Positions 1 through 10,706 of a stretch of 64,000 nucleotides of DNA are shown one piece after another. The position numbers were made by a program, and so were the translations under genes. Position 1 is the stretch's first letter; each line of letters begins with the position of its first letter. The DNA is from Plumapathes pennacea (taxonomy: Eukaryota; Cnidaria; Anthozoa; Antipatharia; Myriopathidae): positions 17,851,591-17,915,590 of the forward strand of contig OZ038469.1 of assembly GCA_964036295.1 (NCBI GenBank), read 5' to 3'. Below the pieces are notes generated by a model. It worked only from the letters and a program-made list of their open reading frames with translations, searched no databases and was not told where the DNA came from.

Positions 1-1440
1 CCAGAGCCGCTATGCTAGAGAAAAAACAAGCTCTTCAAAATGAAACTGTAAGGCTTGAACTGCAGGAAGGGGTTGGAGTGGCTCAAGCTCGTGAGCGCGC
101 ATACGCTCAAGTGGAACAAGAACTGAACTTTAACGACGGGATGAATGAATATCTCGATGAACACAAAGTTACAGTCGCAGCAACCCACTTCTGCTTTATC
201 AAAGGCTTTATCTGTCTCTCAACCAATTGAGCTACGGCCCCCAGTGAAGAGCGTGATTACAACCAGATTTTCACTGAAAGCAGACAAATTCCCTGTAACC
301 GAACTTTTGAAGAACTGTACCCGGAAGGACAACCAAAGAAACTGATAAAGGGGTGTCTATTCATGGACCCCAAGAAGGGTTACCTGGAAGCAAAACAGCT
401 GCTGGAAGAAAAGTACGGTGACACATAGAGGATCTCCAATGCTTACTTCAAGAAAGTAACTGAATGGCCGACCATCAAACTGGGAGATGACGTTGCCCTT
501 GATCGGTATTCAACTTTCCTAACCCAATGCCTTAGCCATGATGTCACTCTCTTTCTTTACGATCTTGGACCACCCGCAAAAATCATCAAAACATGGTGAA
601 GAAGCTCCCAATGCAGCTGCAGGATCATTGGTGCAGTGAAACCAATGGATCAGCCAATAACGGGCCCAGTATCTGACACGGAAACTTGCAAGACGGAATG
701 GACATGGCAAAGCTATCAATCCCCAGATGCTACAACAAAAGTGAAGGTCGCATGGTACAGCGCCAACGTCATGTGTTTGCTGATGCGTCTGAGACTGCCT
801 TTAGCGCTGTAGCTTACCTAAGACTCCAGTCTGAAGACGGCATTCACCACTGCTCCTTTGTACTTGGAAAGGTGAAGTAGAGATTAGAGATTAGAGCTGC
901 AAGCTGCGGTCCTGACAGTACGGATTGGCCAAACCACCCAGAGAGAGCTAGATATTTAGGCTAAGCAGATCACCTACTGGACAGATTTAACTACCATGCT
1001 CCAGTATACCAAGAGTGAGAAAGCCAGATTTCACACTTTTGTAGACAACGGGGTTGCTGAATTGAGAGAAGGCTCGGATCCAAACAAGTGGAGGCATGCT
1101 CCTGGCTACCTAAACACTTCTAGCGACTGTTCCAGGGGCTTATCTGCACAAGACCTAAGACAAGAAAGCCCATGGATCCAAGGACTGAGTTTCCTCTGGC
1201 AAGACGAAAGTCACTGGCCAGAACAAAAAATCTGCCGACCTCCTGATTACTATGACCCTGAAGTTGAAGTCGAGATGTGGTCCGCTTTCTCTTCCAAAGT
1301 GGACAACACCTTAATGGATCCAGAGAAAACCTCCTCATGAATTAACCTACGTAGAGTGACCGCATGGATCAAGAGATTCACTGCTAAATGCCAGAGAAAG
1401 CTGAAAAAGCAAGTGTCTAATCTCACTGCAGATATGAGGT
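1..1440 (+). mobile_element. Decayed BEL/Pao-type retroelement fragment (copy 1)
   Basis: Short broken reading frames resemble BEL/Pao Gag-Pol: a charged coiled-coil Gag stretch at 12-170, a Pol segment near 686-880 with the FADASETAFSAVAYLR signature of the Pao retroelement peptidase/RNase H region, and 996-1340 with HAPGYLN and DCSRGLSA motifs typical of the region before the integrase. Frameshifts and stops separate every piece (for example TAG at 426-428), so the element is dead. The better preserved 5' part is visible only upstream of copy 2. Confidence 0.75.
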
Positions 1441-1541
1441 GTCCTTCAAGGAGTTAGCCTCTGTTTTATCACTCATTTCTAAACCAGTAGGGCATGGCAC
1501 CAGTGACACTCAGAAACGTCTTGGTGAAGTAATCAATATTG

Positions 1542-1739
1542 TCAAGAACATTCCATCATACGTAGCTTCAGAGTATATATACATGAAAACTCCCTGCGTT
1601 CCAGTTGGTATTCCAGGAATTCACTCTCCGCATCTAATGTTGTGTCACCTAGCCAAGTCTCTGTGAAGATCAATACATCCAGTTGGAGTAGTAGCATTGG
1701 AGCTTGCACAGATTGGATTAGTTCTTGGAATGCGTGCAT
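1542..1739 (-). mobile_element. LINE endonuclease fragment
   Basis: The reverse-strand reading frame carries DVLIFTETWLGD followed by acidic residues, the TETW signature of the apurinic-like endonuclease of non-LTR retrotransposons. Only about 65 codons remain and no reverse transcriptase follows. The same scrap lies at 32523-32720 in copy 2, so it was part of the unit before duplication. Confidence 0.6.
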
Positions 1740-1966
1740 ATAAATGCCCTGTGGTAACTGCTAGGCCAAGTTTGCTGATGCAACCTTCAACAAGTTGCTG
1801 CTGTGCACTGAAGCAGCTCTTCTTGTAGTTTTGCAACAGGGTTTTGTTGCAATTCTTACTACGACCCATGTCAACAAAAGCAAAGACACGTTCTTACCTT
1901 AGTCCAAGAGGTGTAAAGTGAGTCACACCAGGACAACAAGGAGACAGCAGCAGGGTGAGAGGCAGT

Positions 1967-2553
1967 AACACGCCAGGGCGACAACCTAACACGCCAGGGC
2001 GACAACCAAACACGCCAGGGCAACAACCTAACACGCCAGGGCGACAACCTAACACGCCAGGGCGACAACCAAACACGCCAGGGCGACAACCTAACACGCC
2101 AGGGCGACAACCTAACACGCCAGGGCGACAACCTAACACGCCAGGGCGACAACCTAACACGCCAGGGCGACAACCAAACACGCCAGGGCGACAACCTAAC
2201 ACGCCAGGGCGACAACCAAACACGCCAGGGCGACAACCTAACACGCCAGGGCGACAACCTAACACGCCAGGGCGACAACCTAACACGCCAGGGCGACAAC
2301 CTAACACGCCAGGGCGACAACCTAACACGCCAGGGCGACAACCTAACACGCCAGGGCGACAACCTAACACGCCAGGGCGACAACCTAACACGCCAGGGCG
2401 ACAACCAAACACGCCAGGGCGACAACCAAACACGCCAGGGCGACAACCTAACAAGCCAGGGCGACAACCTTACATGCCAGGGCGACAACAAAACACGCCA
2501 GGGCGACAACCAAACACGCCAGGGTGACAACCAAGCACGCCAGGATGACAACC
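1967..2553 (+). repeat. Minisatellite A, 21-bp unit, about 28 copies
   Basis: The unit is AACACGCCAGGGCGACAACC plus T or A. Because 21 is divisible by three and the unit lacks stops in several frames, long artificial reading frames (NTPGRQP repeats and others) appear on both strands. There is no spacer between units. Copy 2 of the block has about 18 units. Edge units are degenerate (AACAAGCC, TTACATGCC, GGGTGAC), as expected for a minisatellite that expands from its centre. Confidence 0.95.
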
Positions 2554-2881
2554 AACTGCCAACTGGACAACCTGATACGCCCAGTGTGTATACATTACAA
2601 AGCCAAGGAAGCATCCTACACGGCATCGAAACGCAGAACGCAAAGGCGACAATCAGACACGCCAGGGCGACAACCCCCCGCAGCTACCCAACACGCCTTA
2701 CGACGGCAGGCAGGCACGAAATGGGGGAAGTAGGCACAAGACGAGAGGTGGTCGCAGCTATGCGCCGAGGATCGAGACGGTAGGCCTGCCACATAATGAC
2801 AGAACATATACCACAGCAAGACGTGCCATTCCTGCCCGCAGCAAGACAGCATAAAGGTTTCCAGAAGACAGAAGGTTATCA

Positions 2882-3552
2882 GTGCAAGACGGAAGGCGAT
2901 CACTGCAAGACGGAAGGCGGTCGCAGCAAGACGGCAGGCGGTCGCAGCAAGACAGCAGGCGGTCGCAGCAAGACTACAGGCGGTCGCAGCAAGACGGAAG
3001 GCGGTCGCAGCAAGACGGAAGGCGGTCGCAGCAAGACGGCAGGCGGTCGCGGCAAGACGGAAGGCGGTCGCGGCAAGACGGAAGGCGGTCGCGGCAAGAC
3101 GGCAGGCGGTCGCGGCAAGACGGAAGGCGGTCGCGGCAAGACGGAAGGCGGTCGCGGCAAGACGGCAGGCGGTCGCGGCAAGACGGAAGGCGGTCGCGGC
3201 AAGACGGCAGGCGGTCGCGGCAAGACGGAAGGCGGTCGCGGCAAGACGGCAGGCGGTCGCGGCAAGACGGAAGGCGGTCGCGGCAAGACGGCAGGCGGTC
3301 GCGGCAAGACGGCAGGCGGTCGCGGCAAGACGGAAGGCGGTCGCGGCAAGACGGCAGGCGGTCGCGGCAAGACGGAAGGCGGTCGCGGCAAGACGGCAGG
3401 CGGTCGCGGCAAGACGGCAGGCGGTCGCGGCAAGACGGAAGGCGGTCGCGGCAAGACGGCAGGCGGTCGCGGCAAGACGGCAGGCGGTCGCGGCAAGACG
3501 GAAGGCGGTCGCCGCAAGACGGAAGGCGGTCGCAGCAAGACGGAAGGTGGTT
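2882..3552 (+). repeat. Minisatellite B, 21-bp unit, about 32 copies
   Basis: The unit is GCAAGACGG-M-AGGCGGTCGC (M is A or C) with G or A before the next GCAAG. The array alternates GGAAGG and GGCAGG variants. The central units here read CGCGGCAAG, while edge units and the whole copy-2 array read CGCAGCAAG, so the centre was homogenised after the duplication. Open frames inside it (KTEGGRG, RQDGRRS and others) are by-products of the 21-nt period. Confidence 0.95.
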
Positions 3553-4213
3553 ACACAAAGGCTCCACAATCTTCTTGACTGCTTCTTGCTTGTTCCTGAC
3601 GAAAGGAGAAACACCCTATTTTATGACAGTGGTCGTGCTAAGAATGCCAATGACATCCCAGTTGCAGAATGGCCTGTACAAGAACTTGAGGAAGAGCTGC
3701 CTCAGTGCACATCAGAAACCTGTTGTAAGTCCTGTCTGGCAACTTGGCCTACAGTAATTGTAACCAAGTTTCTTTTCCTGTAAGCATTGGACACAGCTCA
3801 ACCAATTCGCCAAGGAGTCTGACCTCTAGCACATCTTTGAAATGCACACGATGCTCGCCAAAGCAACCATCCCCACGGCAAGACAACCACCCTTTCACTG
3901 ATGATGCAAGAAACACACCAGTTCGAGACTCGATCCTCTTCCTGACCACCATCATCCTACTTGAGACTACATCCTGGATTAGTAAGCCAACTACAAAACC
4001 TATCAGATAAGAGAGGCCTTTTCTTCATCTTGGAGCATTCTCTAGCTTGCATATTCGAGTCCTGTAACACATGTGCTTTCCTCCAGAACTTCCCAACTGC
4101 CTTCAACAATTATCCAAGGACCCAGCCACCATCATAGGCATTTATTTTGTTGCAAATTGCATCAGATTGTATCTAGCTGTTGCCACAGCACGTTTGAACC
4201 CATAACCAAGGTA

Positions 4214-4246
4214 CCTCTTTCTGTAAGTAAGACTTACAGAAAGAGG
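4214..4246. repeat. Perfect 15-bp hairpin with 3-nt loop, absent from copy 2
   Basis: CCTCTTTCTGTAAGT, then AAG, then its exact reverse complement. Copy 2 at about 34755-34765 reads GGTACAGACC straight through, so the hairpin is a small insertion (or templated repair product) in copy 1, just downstream of the recombinase reading frame. Confidence 0.85.
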
Positions 4247-4278
4247 ACAGACCTCACTTGAGCAGATCACCCCAACTG

Positions 4279-5193
4279 CTAAGCCAGGTGATGAGAGAGG
4301 CCAGCCAAAGCTGATGCAGGAGTTCTGATGTAGAGCTGATAAGCACTGCTGGTCCACCTCCCCAGGGCTTGAATGAGGTGATCCGGCACTCCACTGCGTG
4401 CTCCGATGCGAAAGCTATGGCTAGAGAAGTTGCCTGGTACACCTGCAGCTGCCAGGATTTGACAAAGCCAGTTGGTGAGTAAGGTGCAAGTCAGAGGCCA
4501 CCCGTCCTGCAGCAAGAACAAGGGGCCTGGGGCAATACCTCTGAGAGCTAGATAAGCCAACATGGCCTGAACAGCGCAAAGAGGTGTACCAAGGCCAATG
4601 TGAATAAAGCAGCCAACGCGGAACGGATCAGTCTTGGACGCCTTAATCTTAACTTGCAAGCAGGAAGGGTTAGAGTTGGAGTTCACAGCAATATCTGATA
4701 CCTCAAGGTGAATGGAGGACTGGAAACAGGCGAGGTTGGGGACTGGAACTCTAAGGATCTCAAGACGCCAAAGAAGGCGAGAGTGCAGGCAGCCCAGAAC
4801 ATGCAGTGGTCAGGAAGAATCAGATCGAGGGAGTTGGCAACAATCCACATAATGGAGTCAGTCACAGGTAAACGTTCATTGGCAGGAGAGCCTTGTTGAC
4901 GCTTGATGCTACGAACCACCCTGGAGATGTAGACAGTTGGCTAGAGGATCGGGGAAGCCTTGTTCGATGTGTAGAGACCGTACAGCAGAAAGGTAGACCT
5001 TAATGGAGGAATGTTGGAGGGACTCGGCTAAGGAAGTTGCAAAAAGGCAGAGGGTCCACTCATCGGCTGGACAAGGAGAGCCACTGGTGTGAAGCCTGCC
5101 GGAATGAAGACAGAACTGGTGAAACCTGTCTTGGGCGGACGTATAAGTTTGGCGAGTAGAAGGGGCCAGACCTTCGTAAGAAAATTCCAGCAC
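4279..5193 (-). pseudogene. Tyrosine recombinase of the YR retroelement (copy 1, broken)
   Basis: The piece at 4909-5193 is the SAM-like core-binding half (TRQTYTSAQDRFHQFC, SAVRSLH). The pieces at 4683-4919 and 4279-4686 form the catalytic half with HSFR, GRWTSSAYQLYIRTP and the final Tyr, matching the R..HxxR..H/W..Y catalytic pattern. The enzyme would circularise or integrate the element cDNA. Relative to copy 2 (HSFR then RAATVTAPSGVP) about five residues after HSFR are missing here, and a frameshift separates the parts. Confidence 0.8.
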
Positions 5194-5200
5194 CGCTGCT

Positions 5201-5755
5201 CTAGTTGGGAGAAGTCAGATCCTTGAGAAGCTGATGCAGAATTGGAACTGGAAACGGGTGTGCCTCAGGAGCTAAATGCCGGAATTCCGGCCAATTAAAA
5301 CGAGAAAGGGCATCAGCAATTGAGTTCCGCATGCCAGGAATGTGTCGGGCCGTGAAGAAGTTGAAACGGGCTGAGGCCATAAGCAGACTACACATTAGAT
5401 GCATCAGCTGGGGGACCTTGGAAGTCCTAGAGTTGAGGACCGACACGACAGCTGTGTTGTCAGAATGGAACAAAATGTTCCTCTTAGCCCACCTTGGGCC
5501 CCACAGATGCGCTGCAATAACCACCGGGAAGAGTTCCTTGTAGGCAATAAACTCGTGCCATTGGATGGGCAGCCATGGACCAGAGAACCATTCTCCGCGG
5601 AAAAAGGCACCAAAGCCAAGGGAACTTGCTGTGTCAGAAGTGACCTCCAGATCTAAATCCGGGGTCAAGCCTGGATAGAGCCAGAAGCTGACGCCGTTCC
5701 CCGAAGAGACAAATTGAACCCACCACTGGAGGTCAAGGTGGAACTCCCAGTTCAA
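5201..5755 (-). pseudogene. RNase H domain of the YR retroelement (copy 1)
   Basis: About 184 codons are open. The domain starts with TSDTASSLGFGAFF, the first catalytic Asp region of Ty3/DIRS-like RNase H, followed by ELFPVVIAAHLWG with the catalytic Glu, then FHSDNTAVVSVLN with the third Asp, and ends with RHIPGMRNSIADALSRF containing the last Asp. All four acidic positions are visible, so this domain is the best preserved part of the element. Confidence 0.85.
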
Positions 5756-5875
5756 CCGGATAGGATGATCAGGTTACCAGAAGCAGCAGAGCAGGCCAAT
5801 CATGCGACGCAGGAAGGTTCAGCCAGGCCAGACCACTTTGGCCACAAAATGGAGGTGGCCGATCAAGGATTCAAG

Positions 5876-6541
5876 TTACCATCTGTCACACCAGCAGCGA
5901 GGAACCCACGAGAAGAGTAAATCTTGAAGGGCAAGTAGCTTCTCAGCTGGTAGGCGAGCTATCTGGTTGACTGAGTCAAGTTCAATGCCCAAAACAACCA
6001 TACAAGTTGTGGGTCTCACACACTTAGTGGGATGCAGTGGCAGGCCCAGCCGACGACAAACGTTTAAGGCAGTGTCGAGATTGTGAGCACACTGTAGAGA
6101 ATTAGGAGGGCCCACGCTGATGAAATCATCCAAGTAGTGAACGAGATCGGACACCACGTAGGATCCATTCCACTAAGTACGCTACTGAGTTGAAGATGAA
6201 CGGTGCTGAAGGCCAAACGGGAGCATGAGATCGATGTAAAACTAGCCTTTCGATACTTCATTGGCCAGATAGGCATCGACGACGGCCGGATGTTGAAGGG
6301 CAGACGGCTTGTTACGTTTAGAGGAGCTAAGCGGAGAGGTTGCAAGGAAGCCCACCTTAAACCCATGCCTAAGCTCCTGGATTACGAAGGAAACTCGATT
6401 CTGGTCCGGGTGCTCACGCAGCTCCTGGGTGAAGAGGTCAGGGACGAGAGGGCTAACTAATTTGACTGGAGGAAGGGGAGGCCATGCTAGAAGGGGAAGT
6501 AAAAATGAATTGGCAACCAGAACACGCACGCAGCAATGCAA
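5876..6541 (-). pseudogene. Reverse transcriptase domain of the YR retroelement (copy 1, frameshifted)
   Basis: The upstream piece (6242-6541) carries RT fingers/palm motifs (KRNKPSALQHPAVVDAY). After a frameshift the downstream piece (5876-6157) carries VHYLDDFISVGPP, the YxDD catalytic motif, and GLPLHPTKCVRPTTCMVVLG, the thumb-side motif. Compared with copy 2, a short segment before the YLDDF piece is missing. Confidence 0.85.
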
Positions 6542-6611
6542 CCAAGCAACTCAAGCAAAACTTAATGGAACTAAGAAGCAACCAAGGCAACAGCAACAGC
6601 AAAACTAGTGA

Positions 6612-7245
6612 CTAGCAAGAAAACAGAAAAGAATTAAAGTCCCTTCTTGGGATGCTTGGAGAGCTCCTTGGAGTCTGGGCCAGGCGACAAACCATGTTTG
6701 GCGTCAGGCATGATGTCCAGATCGGGCGAATCAAAACAATCCTTGGCACGATGTAAGCCAGAACAAGAACTGCATTTGTGGGCGAAGCGGCAGGAAGAAT
6801 AAGGCGCAGAGCAACAACCACGGTTCCATGACCTGCAGACAGCAAGCGACAAGTTGTTACCCCAAGCTTCGCTAAACTCCGCTAAGACGGGATACAGAAC
6901 GGATCCAGGGCGAGGCACCCACTGAATGGAAATTGAACAGCTGGACATCCATGCTTGACCAATCCTGCAGCTTCGTGGCGGCGGCATGCTGGCAAATGGC
7001 ACAATCATAGGCCAACCAAACACGACCGGCAAATTGCCAGTAAGTACGGAGGATTAGAAGCTTGTAGCTCGTTAAATCACGCCAGCGATGTTGGAAGTGA
7101 GAAAACAAGGACCAAGGAAAAAACTGAGAACGCTTCAATCCAAGACACAATGCCCTTGATGTGCCGGCGTTGTCTCTTGGGAGTGGAGGTGAGAATGGCA
7201 TGCCTATCAAACAGCAGTTGAGGCTCGGGCTCAACTTCTGACAAA
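6612..7245 (-). pseudogene. Gag-like protein of the YR retroelement (copy 1, broken)
   Basis: Two frame-shifted pieces contain LQDWSSMDVQLFNFHS and a cysteine-rich tail (CRFAHKCSSC, then SGLHRAKDC) of the kind seen at the C-terminus of DIRS-type Gag. Further upstream, 7247-7800 is proline/serine rich and may be the N-terminal half, but its frame is interrupted several times. Confidence 0.55.
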
Positions 7246-8035
7246 TTCACCTAGAGAAGGTCGATGAAATCCACGAATTTGCCCGCCACAGTTTGTGCCA
7301 CCAGCTTTGCAGGTACAGAAGAGAAACTGGGACCAACGACAAAGGGTTGTTGAAAAATGGGTGGGGCCAAACTAGGAACGTGAGCAGAGGTAGCCACGTG
7401 GAACGGGTTTTGGACGAACGAAGACACAGAGTTGGACAACACAGCAATAGGCAGAATGGCAAGGGAGTAAGTGTTCCCAATGAGGGCACAGCAACCGACC
7501 TACCTTGAACAGAAGGGGCGGAGGAAGCTTGTAGATTGAGACACTCCGGCTCCGTTGGAGAGGCCACCCCACGCCAAACAAGATGGAGCAACAACAGGCA
7601 CACGAACAGGTGTGATCAAACTCACGATTGGTAGAACAGATGCCAATTGCGACAAGGCCGCAGGTCCAGCGGGTGGCAAATCGGCAGCTAACGCAACACG
7701 AACTGCAGCCACAAGAGGTGATGAACTCCGGCAAAGGACTAGGATCAGAGCGTGGCAGCGAAGGAGGAGCTGTCACCAGAGAAGACAAAGTCGTGGTAGA
7801 GTCGAAGCACTCGACGCCATGGCCAAAGAGTAAGCACTATCAAGACTATTACGAGTTTGACGCAACATCGCAAACTTAGAGCCAAGCAAGAGATCTGCAA
7901 CGATCTGCAAGCAAACTGCAAATGCCACAAACCGCGCAAAGCCCCAGAATGCCATGGGACACCCCCTGCTGCGGGGAGCGACTGCTGACCAGCAATTGTC
8001 TCGTGGTTAACTTTGCCTAAATTACATTTAGCCAC

Positions 8036-9230
8036 ATTTAAAAGTGCATCAGTTTCCAGTGGCCAAGAACAGTGCTACAAACCAAGTTTCAATAATATAT
8101 TATCTACCTATTTAGGAAATTTTGGAGGGAATTTTGTAATTTTGGGAAGACTTCAGAAAAGTGCTCTCTCATAAGAGAGACTGACCCGGATCAACTGCTG
8201 TGACAAATTGCACAAGGTTCTAACAAATGGTCACACTGAAGATCTTCGAATAAGTGCCCCACTCTAATAGATGACCACCCCCACCCACCCCCCCCCCCCC
8301 CCCTCTTGGCCAAAATTTTAAATAAGTGCCTCCTCTCCTTTACAGACTTTGTCGTTTTTGCACTGATGGTAAATTAGCACCATCGAAAATCAAAATCGAT
8401 GTTTTATGCTTTAAAGTATGTCGCTATTAATAGATCTATACGAACTGCTTTGTTGTTCATAAGCAAATGATACGCATTGCAAAAGTAAATGACTAGGGAA
8501 GATTTAATAAGGGCCTCCCCTCAAACAAGCTCGCCCTTTGGATAAGCATTCCTAACATAAAGTTGCTGAGGCCCAGGATGCTTGTGGTATGAGAGAATGG
8601 TAAAAAATCTAAAACACTTCACTTATCTTTCTTGAGCCATTTTTCATTAAATGATTTAGAAGTTGTGCCTCAGTAAGAACTGAAAAACAAAAAAAAGAAG
8701 AGAGTTGCACATAACTTCTGGTGGAAGGCCAGAGGGTACAACTTGCGCTACACTACATTTGTGGCAGTGTCAATTGAGAACGTTTTAGAAAAACAACAGC
8801 AAAAAAGTTGACACCTGAAAAATAAAAACACAGGCAAAGCAATAATTCTTTGTCAACCAAACTGATTAGACATCATTGCTTTCAGCAGCCAATATCTGTA
8901 TTGTTTGCACAACTTATCATTTGGGATTTTTCTGCATAATATCGTAGCAGACCTGGAAATTTTGGCACTTTGGATTAAATCTATCTAATAAAAAAAGCAA
9001 GCTGTTCACACGTATGTGACAGACAGCAAATTAGGTTTTTGCCCAACGTAGTGCAGCAAACACTAAGTATAAAATATAAAATATAAAATTCAAAAGTGCC
9101 CTCCCATTTAAAAACGTTCATGTCCACAAATTAATGTAAAATAAAGTCTTTGAGAGAATAGGACTCACTGAGAACGTTTAGAGCACCTCTTTCAAAGACA
9201 AAGTAAATAACATCATACATGACTGTAGAA
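8036..9230. other. Non-coding part of the duplicated unit
   Basis: No gene was recognised. The stretch is AT-rich, with a poly-C run at about 8287-8302 (shorter in copy 2), a small TATAAAA-type tandem at about 9067-9090, and several AATAAA hexamers. It is shared almost base for base with about 38565-39760, so it belongs to the duplicated unit. Confidence 0.6.
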
Positions 9231-9244
9231 TAACATATCAGAGC

Positions 9245-9537
9245 TTACAGTTTTCTGTTCAATACATTTCTACATTCATCTTCCACTTGAAGCCATCTCC
9301 AGCCAAATAATCCTTCTAAACTTTGAGTCAAGTCCATGTGCCATGCCTCTTTTCCACTGTCCTGAAAGCTGCGTGGTATGAAAGCTCTGCGAGAAAAGAG
9401 AGAAATGTATTAAATAACCTGAAATGTTTCAAAGACAGGCATAAAGCTAAGCGTAAGTTCGTTTAATTCATTTGTATGTCACAAGTTTCAACTTAGTAAG
9501 ACTCACCAGAAAGCCTGACTTTCGCTCGCTCTGCCAT
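9245..9537 (-). CDS. Candidate two-exon ORF of 56 codons (copy 1)
   Basis: A start codon in good context (AAAAATGG) opens MAERAKVRLS and reaches a GTGAGT donor; exon 1 is 9507-9537. The acceptor GCAGAG joins exon 2 at 9245-9384, giving AFIPRSFQDSGKEAWHMD and ending at a stop. The phases close to 57 codons. Copy 2 (39776-40068) keeps the same frame, splice sites and stop with only a few substitutions. An alternative frame through the same exons would join to the ORF at 10200-10511. The function is unknown and no family was recognised. Confidence 0.4.
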
Positions 9538-10184
9538 TTTTGGTTTACAAATCTCTTCTCACAAACACATCCATCTTTGTTGGAGTCTTCTCACAAATGA
9601 CTTCTGTGCATGATGGAACGAAAGGTGTGAAAAATGCAGTCAAGCCAGTTTTGACACACTTGTCAGTTGGATGCATGAACAAAGCAGCATGGGATGCATG
9701 AACAAAAAGTGCACGAGGTTGGGTGGGGTTTTTTGGGTTATAAGTAAACAGCCACCGCCATATAACTAAAAAATAGATATCTAAAAAGTACATGTGCCTA
9801 CTGCTCTAAAGCAGGGAGGTTACTGAGTAGGCATGAGAGCGAAACCTGATAACTTATATGTAAATTAGTGGAAAACAGTTTAAAACACACTAAAAAAAGT
9901 CGAAATATCATGGCTTTTGTGCCCCTTGTACAAACAAGTTTATTACTTCGCACTGTTGTCCTGTTGTCACAGCCTGCAGATCATAAGGACATGACTCAAT
10001 TGCTAATTTATCAAGGATTATGCCATCTTATGTTTTATTCATCATCGTCGGTATAGAGAAGCTTGTCAATTTATAAGAGATAATATCATTTAAATATTAT
10101 TTCAAAAGCAGCCTCTATTTTGTGTTCAACGTGAGCAACTTCAAAATATGTAAACTAACATCAAGTCAATATGAGTATATTTAT

Positions 10185-10511
10185 TTATAATTTGAATACC
10201 TGTGCAGTTGCGTCGCCGCCCGAGTCGCCGTCTGTACTCTTCACGTTGACATTGAGAATGGCAATCATCTTGTCCTTGTTGTTTAAATCATGTAGATCAG
10301 ATATTTCTACATATTCGTTCCAATCGCTCTCGAATCTTTGAAAATATATTCGCCTATTTTGCGAAACGTCAAAATGAGCTTTTGTATATTGATTTAGGTC
10401 CTCAAGAGACTTGAAATGCTGGACTTCAACCACTTGGCGTCTGTCACCAAGCTGTAAAAGGATCTGCAACGCCAGATAAACATTCTGTGTTTTTATTTTG
10501 AATATATGCAT
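10185..10511 (-). CDS. Candidate exon with ubiquitin/PB1-like fold signature (copy 1)
   Basis: The frame starts MHIFKIKTQNVYLALQ and alternates hydrophobic strands with an acidic stretch (FESDWNEYVEISDLHDL) in the manner of a PB1 or ubiquitin-like beta-grasp domain; this is a pattern judgement, not a family match. A GT donor after codon 104 (10200) suggests the exon continues elsewhere. Copy 2 at 40648-40974 encodes a nearly identical protein (only K to R and E to D seen), hinting at purifying selection or recent duplication. Confidence 0.45.
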   Translation of the reverse strand: MHIFKIKTQNVYLALQILLQLGDRRQVVEVQHFKSLEDLNQYTKAHFDVSQNRRIYFQRFESDWNEYVEISDLHDLNNKDKMIAILNVNVKSTDGDSGGDATAQVFKL

Positions 10512-10706
10512 TCCACATGGCTACTCGAGCAAACAAAATATTAAAATATGCACCTATTGCAAGAATGAAAACACAAATATGCAAACAATCACGTTCTTAT
10601 TGCTGCAGTGCACGAAACTATGACTCGACAGAACACGGATGGTTTAATTTCAGGCCAATAACTCAAGGATTTTACCTTCTTCGTTTCCTCCGTCGCCATG
10701 TTTCAT

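Larger units (their letters stand above)
4254..7833 (-). mobile_element. Tyrosine-recombinase retroelement (DIRS/Ngaro/PAT-like), copy 1
   Basis: Reading leftwards, the order is Gag with a zinc-knuckle-like CSSCSGLHRAKDC motif (about 6630-7030), reverse transcriptase (5876-6541), RNase H (5201-5755), then tyrosine recombinase (4279-5193). The order RT-RH-YR matches Ngaro/PAT-type elements rather than classic DIRS1, where the recombinase precedes RT. Several frameshifts make it inactive. No methyltransferase or hydrolase domain was recognised, and terminal split repeats were not resolved. Confidence 0.85.

Noticed and set aside
1967-2553. CRISPR-like regular repeats
   Set aside because: The units are contiguous without unique spacers and the DNA is eukaryotic; it is a minisatellite.
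1871-3614. Long reading frames of 180-330 codons with perfect amino-acid repeats
   Set aside because: They are by-products of the 21-bp minisatellites. Several overlapping frames on both strands are open at once, and none has splice, domain or start-site support.
5331-6608. Forward-strand frames across the YR retroelement
   Set aside because: They are antisense shadows of the RNase H and RT domains, which have clear catalytic motifs on the reverse strand.
9545-9793. 82-codon reverse frame kept in both copies
   Set aside because: It is conserved only as much as the surrounding non-coding DNA, has no domain, and conflicts with the better-supported splice model next to it.
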